Part shown: positions 23,483 to 33,758 of the stretch, one piece after another
How the letters are laid out: the number at the start of each line of letters is the position of its first letter
Position numbering within the stretch: position 1 is the stretch's first letter
Assembly: GCA_002221725.1 (NCBI GenBank)
Contig: NJFT01000123.1
Span: 51,525-115,524 of the forward strand
Origin: Scedosporium boydii
Lineage: Eukaryota > Ascomycota > Sordariomycetes > Microascales > Microascaceae
DNA: 64,000 nucleotides
Reading direction: 5' to 3'
Position numbers and translations under genes: made by a program
Notes under the pieces: generated by a model
What the model saw: the letters and a program-made list of their open reading frames with translations, nothing else
Told to the model about the DNA's origin: nothing
Databases searched by the model: none

Positions 23483-24352
23483 TTAAGCCTCCTGAAGCGG
23501 ACGCTTCTTCAACTTTCCTCCTCCCGAAGCAATCAAGTCCAAGAACCCCTTCTTACTCATCTCATTCACCTTCTCCTCCCGCCTATTCATCCCAATAACA
23601 CCATCATCCCTGCTCTTCTTCTCCGCCTCGGCGGCCTTAACCTGCGCCGCTCGTACGGCATTGAACAGCTTAACAACACCCCTCTGCGCCACCTTCCTCA
23701 GCCTCCTCTCCTCATCTAGCACATCAGCCACCGTGCCGCCGCTACCCTCATCGGGGGCCATAATGTCGCGTATGCGACCCTTCTCCAGGGCCTTTAACTT
23801 TTCCTCTTTGAGATGCTTCTTCGCCTTGATCTCGAGCGCCGAGTCCGCCGCGGCGCGAGACGCCGATTGAGCTTCCGCGCTGCGGGCGAGCACGGGATCT
23901 TGACGCTTCGTCGTTGAGAGTTTCGTAGATAGAATTTTGGAGAGCGATGTGGCGAAGGCGGACGGATCATTTCGCTTCGAGGGCTTCTTCTCGCGAGCCG
24001 TCTTCGGTACTTCATCGTCCGAGACGTCGGGCTCGTCGTCCCAGTCGTCGATGGAATCAGAATCCGAGTCGTCCTTACTTTGCTTGGACGCTACCTTCTT
24101 TGCGGGGCGTTTGCTCTTCTTGTTCTTAGGGGTCTCTTGGTCGGATGAAGCGTCCGAGTCCGTCGCGGCCCCGTCGTCAACTTTCGCATTCTCAATGTCA
24201 TCTTCTGAGTCGAGGAGGTTGACGGCATCGAAATCTTGGGGTTCGTCTGACACCTCGGGTTCACTCTCTGCGGCGGACTGCTTCTTTCGTTTTTTCATCG
24301 GCTGGGCTGCGGCGCCGTCGAGACCGCGCTTTTTTGTGGGTTTCGCTGCCAT
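23483..24352 (-). CDS. RRP15: Ribosomal RNA-processing protein Rrp15
   Basis: A single 289-residue exon. The N-terminus has Lys-rich nuclear signals (PTKKRG, MKKRKK) followed by a long acidic Ser/Asp/Glu segment (about 25-120). The C-terminal half holds the family core: DPSAFATSLSKILSTKLS, KRQDPVLARS, a Lys-rich helix and EERRLRKVAQRGVVKLFNAV. It ends with EMSKKGFLDLIASGG. Yeast Rrp15 is a nucleolar pre-60S factor needed to process 27S pre-rRNA to 25S and 5.8S. The length is in the normal range and no intron is needed. It is convergent with the ferredoxin gene. Confidence 0.93.
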   Translation of the reverse strand: MAAKPTKKRGLDGAAAQPMKKRKKQSAAESEPEVSDEPQDFDAVNLLDSEDDIENAKVDDGAATDSDASSDQETPKNKKSKRPAKKVASKQSKDDSDSDSIDDWDDEPDVSDDEVPKTAREKKPSKRNDPSAFATSLSKILSTKLSTTKRQDPVLARSAEAQSASRAAADSALEIKAKKHLKEEKLKALEKGRIRDIMAPDEGSGGTVADVLDEERRLRKVAQRGVVKLFNAVRAAQVKAAEAEKKSRDDGVIGMNRREEKVNEMSKKGFLDLIASGGGKLKKRPLQEA

Positions 24353-25030
24353 TTTGTGTTTTTAACCCTTGGTTCTCGGTTGGTGTCGAAGATGCGAAGT
24401 GAGAAGTATCAAAAAGGTTGTTTCCGCTCCAAGTCGTTGAGGCGAGGGCGGTGGACGGAAATTTTCTTTGGCAATTGGCAGAAAATCGACAGTTCCTAGC
24501 GGGGCACATGAAAACGGAAGGCGGTGAACATGGGTGAATGCGTCTCGACCAGGAGACGCTGGAAGAGGCAAAGGTGAAGCAGTCTGGCAACCACTGCATT
24601 TCGGAGAAAATTCAAATATTTCTCAGGGATTGCCTTTTTCTGGATTTTTCTGGAAAACCAGGTCTACAAAACCCTACAAAGATCTCTCAACTGACCGTAC
24701 CCTCCTGGATTGAACAAGCCGGACTAACGCAGGCGTCCTCTACCTCTCGAGATTTGTGACAGCGAGCTTCTCTTACAGTAATAATGACGATACGATTCTC
24801 CAGAGTAAACTCCTTTTTTTTTTTTTTTTAACACAATTTCCAATGTTTTGTTCGTAACTGATACCCGCCTAAACCAAGCTCTCATGATGAAAATCAAACT
24901 TAGGTCGAAGCGCACTTACAGCATCCAATTGTCCATCCAATTCATCCACCCAGTATTACTTTTTCGCAAATAAACTAGCAAAGGAAAGGAAAAGAACCAG
25001 TAGCCATCTCCCGTGTAGATATCCAAACGC
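24353..25030. other. Rrp15 promoter and GH45 3' flank
   Basis: A 678-bp spacer between two - strand genes. It contains a long T run at about 24811-24829, A-rich on the gene-sense strand, within the likely 3' flank of the GH45 gene. No gene seen. Confidence 0.55.
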
Positions 25031-25923
25031 TCAGGCACGGCAGCCAGAGATGCTAGTGAGAGCATCGGGACAGGAGATCTCATGATAGTCGATGCCCCAA
25101 GTGTTGACGTCGCCTCGAGCCCAGTTCCACCTCCAGTAGCAACCGGCTTGCATCCTCTCGGGGATAGATTCACAGTCCGAAGCTTGGCTAACGCCGCCCC
25201 ATTGCCGGCCCCTGTTATTTTAGCAGTTCATGTTAGTTGCTTTATTGCCACATACATGCCAAAGAGAATAGTGACAAGAGCAAGACATACCAGTCCAAGC
25301 CGAATTGGGACTCGCAGCCCTGAGCGTTAGGTCCAACACCACCACCGGGGGTCAGAATAATAAACTCCCTCCTGCCATCCGTAACGCTTCCGCCCTCATT
25401 AATAACCTGCACCTGCATCCGCTTGCCGGAGGCAGGGCCCTCGGTCCACTGAAGCTCATAGCACTTGCAGCAGTTCTCGATACCGTCCGTGATGGCGAAG
25501 CCATAAGCCAGGTTTTCGGCCACGGGACGCGGCTGGTAGTCAGAGCAGAGATAGCCCTGGTTGGAGCCCGCAGTGTCGCCGCAAGAGCTAGGGACTGAGT
25601 TGGAGAGGTCGTTGCTGAAGGGCTGGTCGTCCTTGTTGCACACCATTACTTGGCCACTACGTTGTTTGTTTAGTGAGGCCACGAAGGTAGATTGCCGCAA
25701 ACGGGTCTAGTCAGCAGACTGGAAGAACCTACCTAACACCACCCTTGAGAAGGCTCCTCCATGCACAGGCGGGTTTACAGCTTTGACCTGTCAGCTTTGG
25801 TGTTGGGCGGAAACCTGCGTCTCCTACTTACCAGTCCCAGTTTGTCAGTGTCCTTCCTGGCTCAGCAGATACTTGGGAAAAGAAGACTGCTGCAGCCGCG
25901 AGGATAAGAGTGCTGGTCTTCAT
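25031..25923 (-). CDS. Secreted GH45 endoglucanase-like protein, catalytic acid position changed
   Basis: Four exons on the - strand: 25923-25832, 25780-25733, 25656-25291 and 25211-25031, giving 228 residues. Signal peptide at about 1-20, then NWDCCKPACAW with the conserved catalytic base Asp30. Many Cys match the GH45 scaffold (ENCCKCYEL, CESQFGLDWGRQWGG, GCYWRWNW, EISCPDALTSISGC). In Humicola insolens Cel45A the acid Asp121 lies in HFDLNIPGGGVG. Here the same place reads EFIILTPGGGVG, so Ile146 stands where the acid should be. Thus it may be inactive, bind cellulose in an expansin-like way, or use another acid such as Asp140. There is no CBM or linker. All introns have standard donors; intron 2 has a CTAAAC branch point. 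Likely expressed on plant cell walls together with the AA9 gene. Confidence 0.88.
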
Positions 25924-26128
25924 ATTGTTGGAACTTGGTAGAAGAAAGAAATATGAAGTATTACTATTATGTTATGCGTTCTGGGTAAGACGGAAGGAAA
26001 TTTTGAGAGAGAAGGAAAACGAGTGAAGTAAGAGTTGGTCTCTTGCTAGGATGGAAATTGTAATAATGGAAAATCCAAGAAGAAAGGGGTAGCTGTCTGC
26101 ACTTTTCGGGATGTATTGTGAATCGAGA

Positions 26129-26136
26129 CTTATATA
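26129..26136 (-). promoter_or_regulatory. TATA-like box upstream of the GH45 gene
   Basis: Reads TATATAAG on the - strand, about 205 bp upstream of the GH45 start. The motif and distance fit a core promoter of a strongly inducible secreted-protein gene. Confidence 0.5.
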
Positions 26137-26217
26137 TGCATCGGTAAAGTGCTAAAGTCTCCCATCACGCCGGCGTTCCCTTCCCTGGTCCGATTCCTGG
26201 TTGAGAAAACTTCCCTC

Positions 26218-26223
26218 GGCTAA
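26218..26223 (+). promoter_or_regulatory. GGCTAA motif, possible XlnR/Xyr1 site
   Basis: GGCTAA lies about 295 bp upstream of the GH45 start, and a related GGCTAG occurs near 26452. XlnR/Xyr1 activators of cellulase and xylanase genes bind GGCTAR-type sites. A single 6-mer is weak evidence. Confidence 0.3.
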
Positions 26224-29200
26224 CCAGGTCGTTGCCCTTTTGAGGATCGGGATCTAAAGGATGACAAGGCTTGACCGATGACGAAAATAGCACTCAGTCC
26301 ACTTAGAGTCCCTCCTTTGCAAGGAGCGTGCCTCTCGCCAAGGCCGCGCGCCGTCTGAAATTCTGGATGTGTATATTGCCTCAATATCCTTTTCGCTATA
26401 TTGTGCCGCGGCCAAGTCATCTGTAGGAGGCTTTTCTTAGACTAGATTTCCGAGGCTAGAGCATGAAAAGTCATGGAGCGGGTGCGAGCCTGACTGGACT
26501 GGTTTGGAGGGAGGAAGAGTGGGATCACTCGCCGGATATTCCGTATTAGTCGAGATGCTGATTCCTCCTACTCTTCCCTAGTAGCAATACGCCTTATCGT
26601 CATGATCATTCCCCGAAAGGACATGACACCGTCTTAGAGACCCAGCCGATCTTGCTCAAGGAGGGTCGGAGATCCATAGGGACACCGCAACATGCAGGAA
26701 CACTAATGCAAGTTGCCTGGACGTCGTCAGTAGCCACGTCTTAATATATGGCTATTTTACCGCCCGCCGTCGCATGTGCGTGTGCGTATGCCCGAATTAA
26801 GTACATGCACCTGTCAGGAAGGAAATAGCCTAGACCCGGTGCATGGCCTGGATGGGAGGAGCTCAAATCGCTTTCGGTGAATTTTTTGCGTCGATAAACA
26901 GACTGAACGGCGAGGACCATATGAAGCAAGTTTTGTACTTCCCTACAGAGACACCAACTAATGTCGTTAGACTCGGAGTTCTATGTACCCCTGATATTAT
27001 ATCCATTTGCTCTTCCCAAGAATCAGGATTTTGGGCTCTCTCAACTACTCAGACACCATATATATAAATCAAGAACAGGCGTGTCGGATGTTTGTAGTCC
27101 TTTGACCTGCCAGACTGGCAGAAAAACACTCACATCTCGCTTTTTATATGTAGATAGCAGCCACCACATCATCACCGGGGAGCTTGTTACACTAAACATG
27201 GAGCTACATGCCGTTGCAATCATGCAAGGTACGAGGTATCGCCGGCCCTCCGGAGTGGCCAAGGAGGAACGAAGAAGCAGTGTTGCTCACATCAGCTCAA
27301 GCATGAGGCTGGATGTGGTCCGGATAAACCTGCCGATAGCTCCTGAGCCTCTTGAACGTCAAGCCAACCCTCCAAGTCGACCCGGCTTTTCATGCTGGGT
27401 ATATACCCACACGGGATGCTGCTTTCGGGGTAAATACGATTCCGCTAGAGCCATGCGGCCAATCCCGGGTGTCGGTGTCAGTGGCAGTTATCTTTTCTGT
27501 TGTTCCCTATTTATAGTCAATCCCGAGCCTAATATTGAATTCAACCACCCTTAGCATCATAACACCTTGATATACCTCTGTCGTACCAAGGTTCTGGGTG
27601 ATGGAGAATGTTTGATTTGTCTGAGCAATTCCAGGTGTGACGCTGTTTTCTCTGTCGCTGCCCAGCCAACCTCGGAGAATGGCCATATGTTCATCGTTTT
27701 AAGTTTCCCAACTTCTTTTTGATTGGACTTCGTCTCTTCAGTTCTGGTCAGTTCGGTTAGGTTTTCTGAACCCATAAGAGGCTAGGCAAAGGAGTTTTAA
27801 GTCCGGGCCGTTGTGTCAATCCTTAGAGGCGGCGCCTGGGCAAACATGCCCGTTATACTTGTCGCCTGGACTCCTCCCGAACCCAAGCAGTCCATTTTGC
27901 TTTGTGTTGGCTCGTCCCAATGGCTACATAGACTTTCCACTATAAGCCTCCCGTGTTGAACCAGGAATTTACACCCGGTTTTAGCCACGTCGTGAACCGG
28001 GACGGGACAGGAAGGATAGCCGTGAGTGAGCTCGACGATACAGCTCTTAGCTCGCTCTCGCATTCCCCACCTCTATTGCCTAATGAAAGATTGTAGGTGC
28101 CAGTTGCTGATACGAGCTGTAAGTAGATATTGTTTGATAGGGCACCTATTCCCGGAGCTTCCCGACAAGATAAGTTGCTTTATACCCCGGGACTGAGCTT
28201 CATGTCATCCGAGTTGGGCTTAAAAAAGTTCGGCGATTTTGTAAGATACAAAGCCCAGAACTCGCCTCGAATGTTGAGTCAATTCAGAGTTGGCAAGAGC
28301 GGCGACACTTCAATGGCCACATATATAGCATATATCTCAATGGTAAAGCTGAAAGTTATCGCTGGGGTTCACCAACACTAGAATCCGAATCGATAAAGCT
28401 GCCGCCCGACTGGCTGGCCAGTCCAGAAACCCGGGATGATATTGACGTAAGACCGGACTAGCCTTCACCGATCCATTAGCCGAGTGTCTGCAATCAGGAT
28501 TCTCCTCTCCCGCCATGAGCTTATAGCCGTCGACTGTTTACTCCTCCTGCGCGTTCTCTTAACCGAAGGTGACATGGCCCGGCAGGTCCGCCATGATCGA
28601 GGGTTCTGCTCGTCCGATTCTTTTCTTACTTTCCGCCCGCGGTGGCGACCACTTTTCGTATCCGGCGGACGAAATAGTCAAGTAATATAAGCTATCGCAC
28701 AAGCGACGGAGGTTCGTTTCTCCGTCCGATTTATCGACCCTTACGCCTATCGTCCCGCTTGGTCGTACCCGGGAACTAGCTATAGCCGCTGAATCCTAAG
28801 AAGAAAAAAAAGACAAATAGAAGGGGGTTTCAACGATGGTCCCGGGCCCCAGAGACTTATGTCGAGGTTTAGTCTGTCCTGACAGATACATAGTAGAACC
28901 TCAAGTTCTCAGAAGCGCCATTAGGGCCAGGATCATGGGACTACCATACACTTTCGCAGTCTTGCCTAGATGTTGTACTCAGATTATAAAGGGACGACTT
29001 TTTTTTTCCTCTCTTCTATTTACATCTTTGTAAATAATTTCCGTCGCATGGAAGCCATGTGCCGCGCAAAATTAGTCTGGCTGGACGTGATTTTGACGGT
29101 TCTGCATACTTCTTACTGGACTTGGGGTCCGGAGGTATCCCAAAGATACGGCCGTTGCCACGAATCGACTAAGTCTCATCTTGTAAAGGAGTAGTAGTAC

Positions 29201-29356
29201 CTTCGTATGCAGGGCCGGTCCTCTAATCTAGACCAAACCGCTTCCAACAATCCCGCGGCTATCCGCAGTACTAGACAGGGTACGGTAGCCGGACACGAGC
29301 GATAAGTTAAACAACTGGGCGAGATGCTGCAAATATCAAAAGGACATGGTTCCTGT

Positions 29357-31329
29357 CTATTTCGACTTTCCAGAAGGAATTGCGAAAAGAACCACGCGCT
29401 TGGCCTCACCCTCCTTCCAGTCATCAAGGCCCTTGTCAACCCGGTAGAAGCCCCGGCGCTCGAGTTGGATGATGTCATCCTTCTTAAGGAGAGCGACTCC
29501 CTCGTCACACAAAGCCTCCTCCATAGACTCAGTCACTGGGTTGAGGCAGTCCTCCAACTCGTCATCCGGCTCCAACTTATCCTTGGTGATGAGGTAATCG
29601 AACTCCCAGAGCTCGGCCGGGACTAGGTTCGTACCCTCACTAGACAGCCAAGTAATCTTCTTCTCGGTGGACTTGAAGTCTCCAGCCAAGTTCAGCTCAC
29701 AAGTAAGGGTCTTGATAGGATCGCTTGGGTCGATCTCTCGAACAAACGCATTACCCCAGGACATGAGAGTAATTTCCTCGTCCTTCTTGAAGGACTTGGC
29801 ATCGGCCTGGTCAAGAACGATCTGTGAAGAGTAGGTAACCTTCTTGGTGCCAATCTCCGGGTTCTTGGGGTGCTTGGGCTTGTCCTGCTTGAAGGGCTCC
29901 GGAGGCGCTTCCTTTCCGGTCAGCGTCACTCTGACGATGTCCTTCTTCAGGACAGCAGTGTGACGAGGGGCCACAGGGTCGATTTCCTTGATGTTTGTGG
30001 CCCAGAACGACTTCCAATCCTGGAGAGAGATGTTGCGACTCGGGCCTTGCCTGATGATGAAATCTCGAAGAGCAGCAATCGTCATACCACGACGGCGGAT
30101 ACCCCTGATGGTCGGCATACGGGGGTCATCCCATCCCCAAACCTTGCCGGTATCTACGAGCTTCGCAAGTTTGCGCTTGGAAAGGAAGGTCTTGATAAAG
30201 TTGAGTCGCGAGAAGTCCCAAAGATGGATCGTGCGAAGTTTCAAGGTGTCAATGAACCATTGATATTGAGGGTTACGGTCCGTGTACTCGGTGGCCCTTA
30301 GCGCGTGCGTGATTCCTTCGAGGCTGTCTACAACCGGGCACGCGAAATCGTATGTGGGATAAATCTTCCATTTATTTCCAGTTCGGTGATGAGTGTCGTT
30401 GGGGTTGCACCGGTAGACCACGGGGTCTCGCAGGGCCTTGTTCGGGTTGTCGATTGAAATCTTCGCACGGATACAGTTCTTGAGCCCCTCCTCCGAACCA
30501 GCCTTCATCTCTTCGAAGATGCGCAAGTTCTCCTCGACAGATCGGTTTCGGCGCTGAGATTCGATACCGTCGAACCGCTGCTTCTGCATCGTCTCAGTGT
30601 CGGTATCATCTGCGTACGCATGGCCCTCGCTAATGAGCCTCTTGCACTCGTCGTAAAGGTAATCAAAGTAGTCCGAGGTGTAAGAAAGAGAGTCGGCCTT
30701 GATGCCCATTAGGCGCAAGTCCTCAATGATGGCATCCTGGAACTCCTCGCTTTCCTTCGCGGGGTTGGTATCGTCGAGTCGAAGACGGAGCTTGCCATCA
30801 TATAAGCGGTGGGCAAAGTAGTCGCAGAGGAGAGCGGCCTTGGCGTGTCCGATATGAAGATATCCACTGCTACTGTTAGCCTCGAAATCTTAAGGGACGA
30901 CGAGAGGAAGAATGAAGTGGGATGGGGGGTTAGGACGGACGATGGCTCAGGCAGGAATCGAGTAACGACACCCTTCTCTGCATCCGGAAGAGTGATGTTG
31001 TAGCTACCGCCGGCCTTTCCAGCAGCAGCCTGTTTTGCCGCCTTCGCTGCCTCTGCGGACTTGATCTCTTCCTGAATTTCGGGATGGTTCTTCTCGACGA
31101 AGGTGAACCATCGCGATAGGTTGGCGAGCGATCCCTTGCGGACGAATCCGAGGGCAGCCCGGTTGCTTCGAAGCGCAAGCCAGATCTTGGTGTCGATGTC
31201 CCCTAGAGTATATCCATCGATGTATGAGCGGAGGGTAAGATGCTTGTCGAGTGCACGAAGGTGGGCATCAATGGACTTGAAGTCCCCCGCTAGGGAGGGG
31301 ACAAGGGCTTGGAGCTCGTCTGGGGTCAT
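29357..31329 (-). CDS. GUS1: Cytosolic glutamyl-tRNA synthetase
   Basis: Two exons on the - strand: 31329-30941 and 30866-29357, giving 632 residues. Exon 1 encodes a GST-like N-terminal domain (about 1-95; SRWFTFVE) used in yeast to bind Arc1, then an Ala/Lys linker. The junction restores PEPSGYLHIGHAK, the class I HIGH motif (His134-His137). The second signature is the KMSKS equivalent LSKRKL (about 358-363), preceded by the dinucleotide-binding core and DPVVYRCN. A beta-barrel anticodon-binding domain of the GlnRS type fills the last 200 residues. It charges cytosolic tRNA-Glu. The 74-bp intron has an unusual GTCCGT donor but a clear GGCTAAC branch point. It is divergent from the uL1m gene, with 407 bp between the two start codons. 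Confidence 0.96.
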
Positions 31330-31736
31330 GACTCAATCCGAACCTATTCTGAGATGAAAGTGAGCGGAAATGAACCGTATACGATCTTCGACTTCAATAT
31401 ATAGCTTTGAAAGTCGGGAATTTCGGAATTGAAACGGTCAATGACTCAATAGTCACCTTCGTATCATACACTGAATGGGAATTTTTGCGAGTGGGGTGTG
31501 CTCGTTTTCGAGTCAAAGTTGTTGCTGATGGCGGGGTAAATTGGGCAAGGTACCAAGGGAAAAGTCAATCGAGGCGGGCGTTGTCAGCACCGATAAGATA
31601 AGAAAATTTCCGCCTGAGATCTAAGGAGTGAGGAATTATTTCTTCGAAAACGCGACCAGCAGACCACCAAGAGCTTTTGAAGATCTCGATTGAATATGTA
31701 CCACGCCCTCTAACGCCAACCTCACTTACTCGAACG
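31330..31736. promoter_or_regulatory. Shared divergent promoter of GluRS and uL1m
   Basis: A 407-bp region between two opposing start codons. It is long enough for two separate core promoters but short enough for shared elements. Both products serve translation, one cytosolic and one mitochondrial. Confidence 0.6.
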
Positions 31737-32719
31737 ATGGCGTCTGGACACCAATGCCTTGCCTCTATGGCAAGGCTCACGATTTCGAGCACACAACGTC
31801 CCCTCGCCACCCAGGTTCGCCAGACTCTCCTACCATCCATCACCCAGGTTCGGTATGCGAGTGGAAAGTCCAAAAAGAAGACGGCGAGCAAAGCGGGAAG
31901 CAGCAAAAAAGCCGAGAAGAAGAAGCTGCCAAAGACCTTCAAGTCTTTTGACCCTACTGAATACCCTCAATTTTCCCTATGCGATGCTATCCGGTGAGTC
32001 TGATACTGGGGAATTCCTCGAACCATCTCGTCCCACGAGACCCTAACATCTCATCTCCAAGATACCTTCGAGCCTACGAGGTTGGCAAGAGGCCACTCGG
32101 CGTTAAGTACGAGCTCTCAATTCGTCTTAAGACCATGCGAAACGGCCCCGTTGTCCGAGATACGATCAAGCTCCCTCATCCCATCACGTCCGGCGAACGA
32201 TTCGGCGTTATCTGTCCCGAGGGCAGTGAGATAGCCGTGCAGGCTCTCCAAGCAGGAGCCACCGTCGCCGGCGAAGAATCAGTCTTCGAGAGAATAAGGA
32301 ATGGCGATATGCCGTTCGAGCGTCTTCTCTGTCACGAGGACAGTGAGAATGCCCTCAAGCAGGCGAATCTGGGCAGGCTCCTCGGTCCCAAGGGTTTGAT
32401 GCCTAGTCGCAAGCTTGGCACGATCACGAACAACATCCGCAAGACCATGACATCCGGGGCTAGCGAGTACCGTGAGCGCGTGGGCGTCGTTCGGATGGTC
32501 GTTGGGGAGGTTGGCTTCACGCCTCGAATGGTTGCGGACAATGTCGCCGCTATGGTTAAGGAAATCAAGTCTCGATGCATTGCTCTGGAGGATCTTACTG
32601 AAAAGGCCGTTAGCGAGGTAGTTTTGAGCTCTACACACGGACCCGGATTCAACTTGAACGGAAAGTTCCAGTCGACGGATCCAAATGTGAAGGAGGAGGA
32701 CCTGGCGGGAGTCATGTAA
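31737..32719 (+). CDS. MRPL1: Mitochondrial large-subunit ribosomal protein uL1m
   Basis: Two exons, 31737-31993 and 32062-32719, giving 304 residues; the junction restores SLCDAIRYLRAYEVG. The N-terminus (about 1-45) is rich in Arg, Ser and Thr without acids and ends near VRYASGKSKKK, a mitochondrial presequence. The ribosomal L1 fold follows, with NLGRLLGPKGLMPSRKLGT, the L1 signature that contacts rRNA, at about 213-231. The protein belongs to the L1 stalk of the mitoribosome, which guides tRNA release. A second in-frame ATG ten codons later (MARLTISS) is also possible; the first is taken because it keeps a longer presequence. The GTGAGT donor and CCAAG acceptor are normal. Confidence 0.93.
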
Positions 32720-32873
32720 TCTGCGTTGGGAACTGTACATCCATTGTAACACTATTAGCCATGTCATATCACTCTGAAGATTATCTATTTATTGGTATCT
32801 CATAAAAATCAAAATAGACGTGTCTCCCCATCTAGTCATTAAGGTTTTCCCCGGTTCCTCGCCTGCACCACCT

Positions 32874-33758
32874 TCACTTGGAGCTTCTGAGAGCTACCAC
32901 CGCCTCCTGCGCAGCTCCTAGGTTTCGATATAAGCCTAGATATTTGAGAAGCCTAGACTGAGCGCGTGGGCCTGCCGACTTTGCTGTTCTTAATGCATTT
33001 CCGAGATCTATCAGGATTGTGTTCCGGCACTTGAGGACCCGCTCTTCAGCTCGGGTCACAAATGGCGTCTCCCGCCCGATAGTGTCTGCGAGCCGTTCAA
33101 TGATGATGAGATCTCGGACATAGGCGGCAAGTTTGGTGGGACTGGTTCCGACAAGGGGTTCCAAATCGCTGTCGTCCTCATCATCACTATCTTCCTCCTC
33201 CTCCTCGTCGCTTGAGTCAAATAAATGACTATTGGTATCGCCTTTGGGGTTTCCGGAAGGGGAGTTTATGGCTAACAGATGCTCGAGATCTGACAAACGT
33301 TCGTCAAGCTCTAACATGCACCTGCCGGTCTCGATCTGGTTTCGTACTTCTCCAAGGTCTGCGTTCAATGCCTCCACTTCCTGACCCCGCGCGCCGACCT
33401 TCGATTTGACTTCCTCCACGGCCCGTCGAAAGCCTAATAATGCCACCTTGACATCCTCGACCTTTTCGTTTCCTCCGCGTAACTCGTTGCCGAGAGATAG
33501 GAAGGAAGTGTAGTTGTTGTTTACGAGCTCTAGAAGTTCTGCGCTGATGGCGGCGCTTCTCTCGCGCAATTCGGCGCGAAGGTCTTCAAGCGTCTGATGC
33601 CGTTGCGGGAGAGACGACAAGTATTCTGCTGGTTGGAAGTCCGCTGTGAGGAAGTCGGACCTCGGAAGGGCTGTTGGGAATGGGAGAGGGGCATCCTCAT
33701 CCTCAGAGGATGATGACGAAGGTAAGTTGAAGCCGGTAGATATTTTGAGGCCTGACAT
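32874..33758 (-). CDS. COG2: Conserved oligomeric Golgi complex subunit 2 (fungal type)
   Basis: A single exon of 294 residues. The N-terminal sequence PLPFPTALPRSDFLTADFQPAEYLSSL is the typical COG2 start, followed by a long coiled-coil region (about 50-160; ELVNNNYTSFLSLGNELRGG, LDERLSDLEHLL). A Glu/Asp-rich loop at about 175-205 and a C-terminal helical part follow. Fungal proteins of this family keep only the N-terminal COG2 domain and are shorter than the animal subunit, so the length is expected. COG tethers retrograde vesicles at the Golgi. No intron is needed. The - strand start at 33758 lies 2.4 kb from the divergent HapX gene. Confidence 0.88.
   Translation of the reverse strand: MSGLKISTGFNLPSSSSSEDEDAPLPFPTALPRSDFLTADFQPAEYLSSLPQRHQTLEDLRAELRERSAAISAELLELVNNNYTSFLSLGNELRGGNEKVEDVKVALLGFRRAVEEVKSKVGARGQEVEALNADLGEVRNQIETGRCMLELDERLSDLEHLLAINSPSGNPKGDTNSHLFDSSDEEEEEDSDDEDDSDLEPLVGTSPTKLAAYVRDLIIIERLADTIGRETPFVTRAEERVLKCRNTILIDLGNALRTAKSAGPRAQSRLLKYLGLYRNLGAAQEAVVALRSSK

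Larger units (their letters stand above)
25924..29356. other. Gene-poor 3.4-kb spacer
   Basis: Holds the GH45 promoter at the left and the GluRS 3' flank at the right. The middle (26.5-29.2 kb) has stops in all frames. The longest ORF (26961-27554, +) has no family motif and irregular composition. No terminal repeats, transposase motifs or tRNA were found by eye; a decayed transposon cannot be excluded. Confidence 0.5.

Noticed and set aside
26961..27554. 197-residue + strand ORF in an otherwise empty region
   Set aside because: No recognisable motif, mixed composition, no CT-rich leader or introns; likely chance, though a lineage-specific protein cannot be excluded.
31737..33758. Operon-like cluster of translation and traffic genes
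   Set aside because: Genes are on different strands with separate promoters; simple neighbourhood only.
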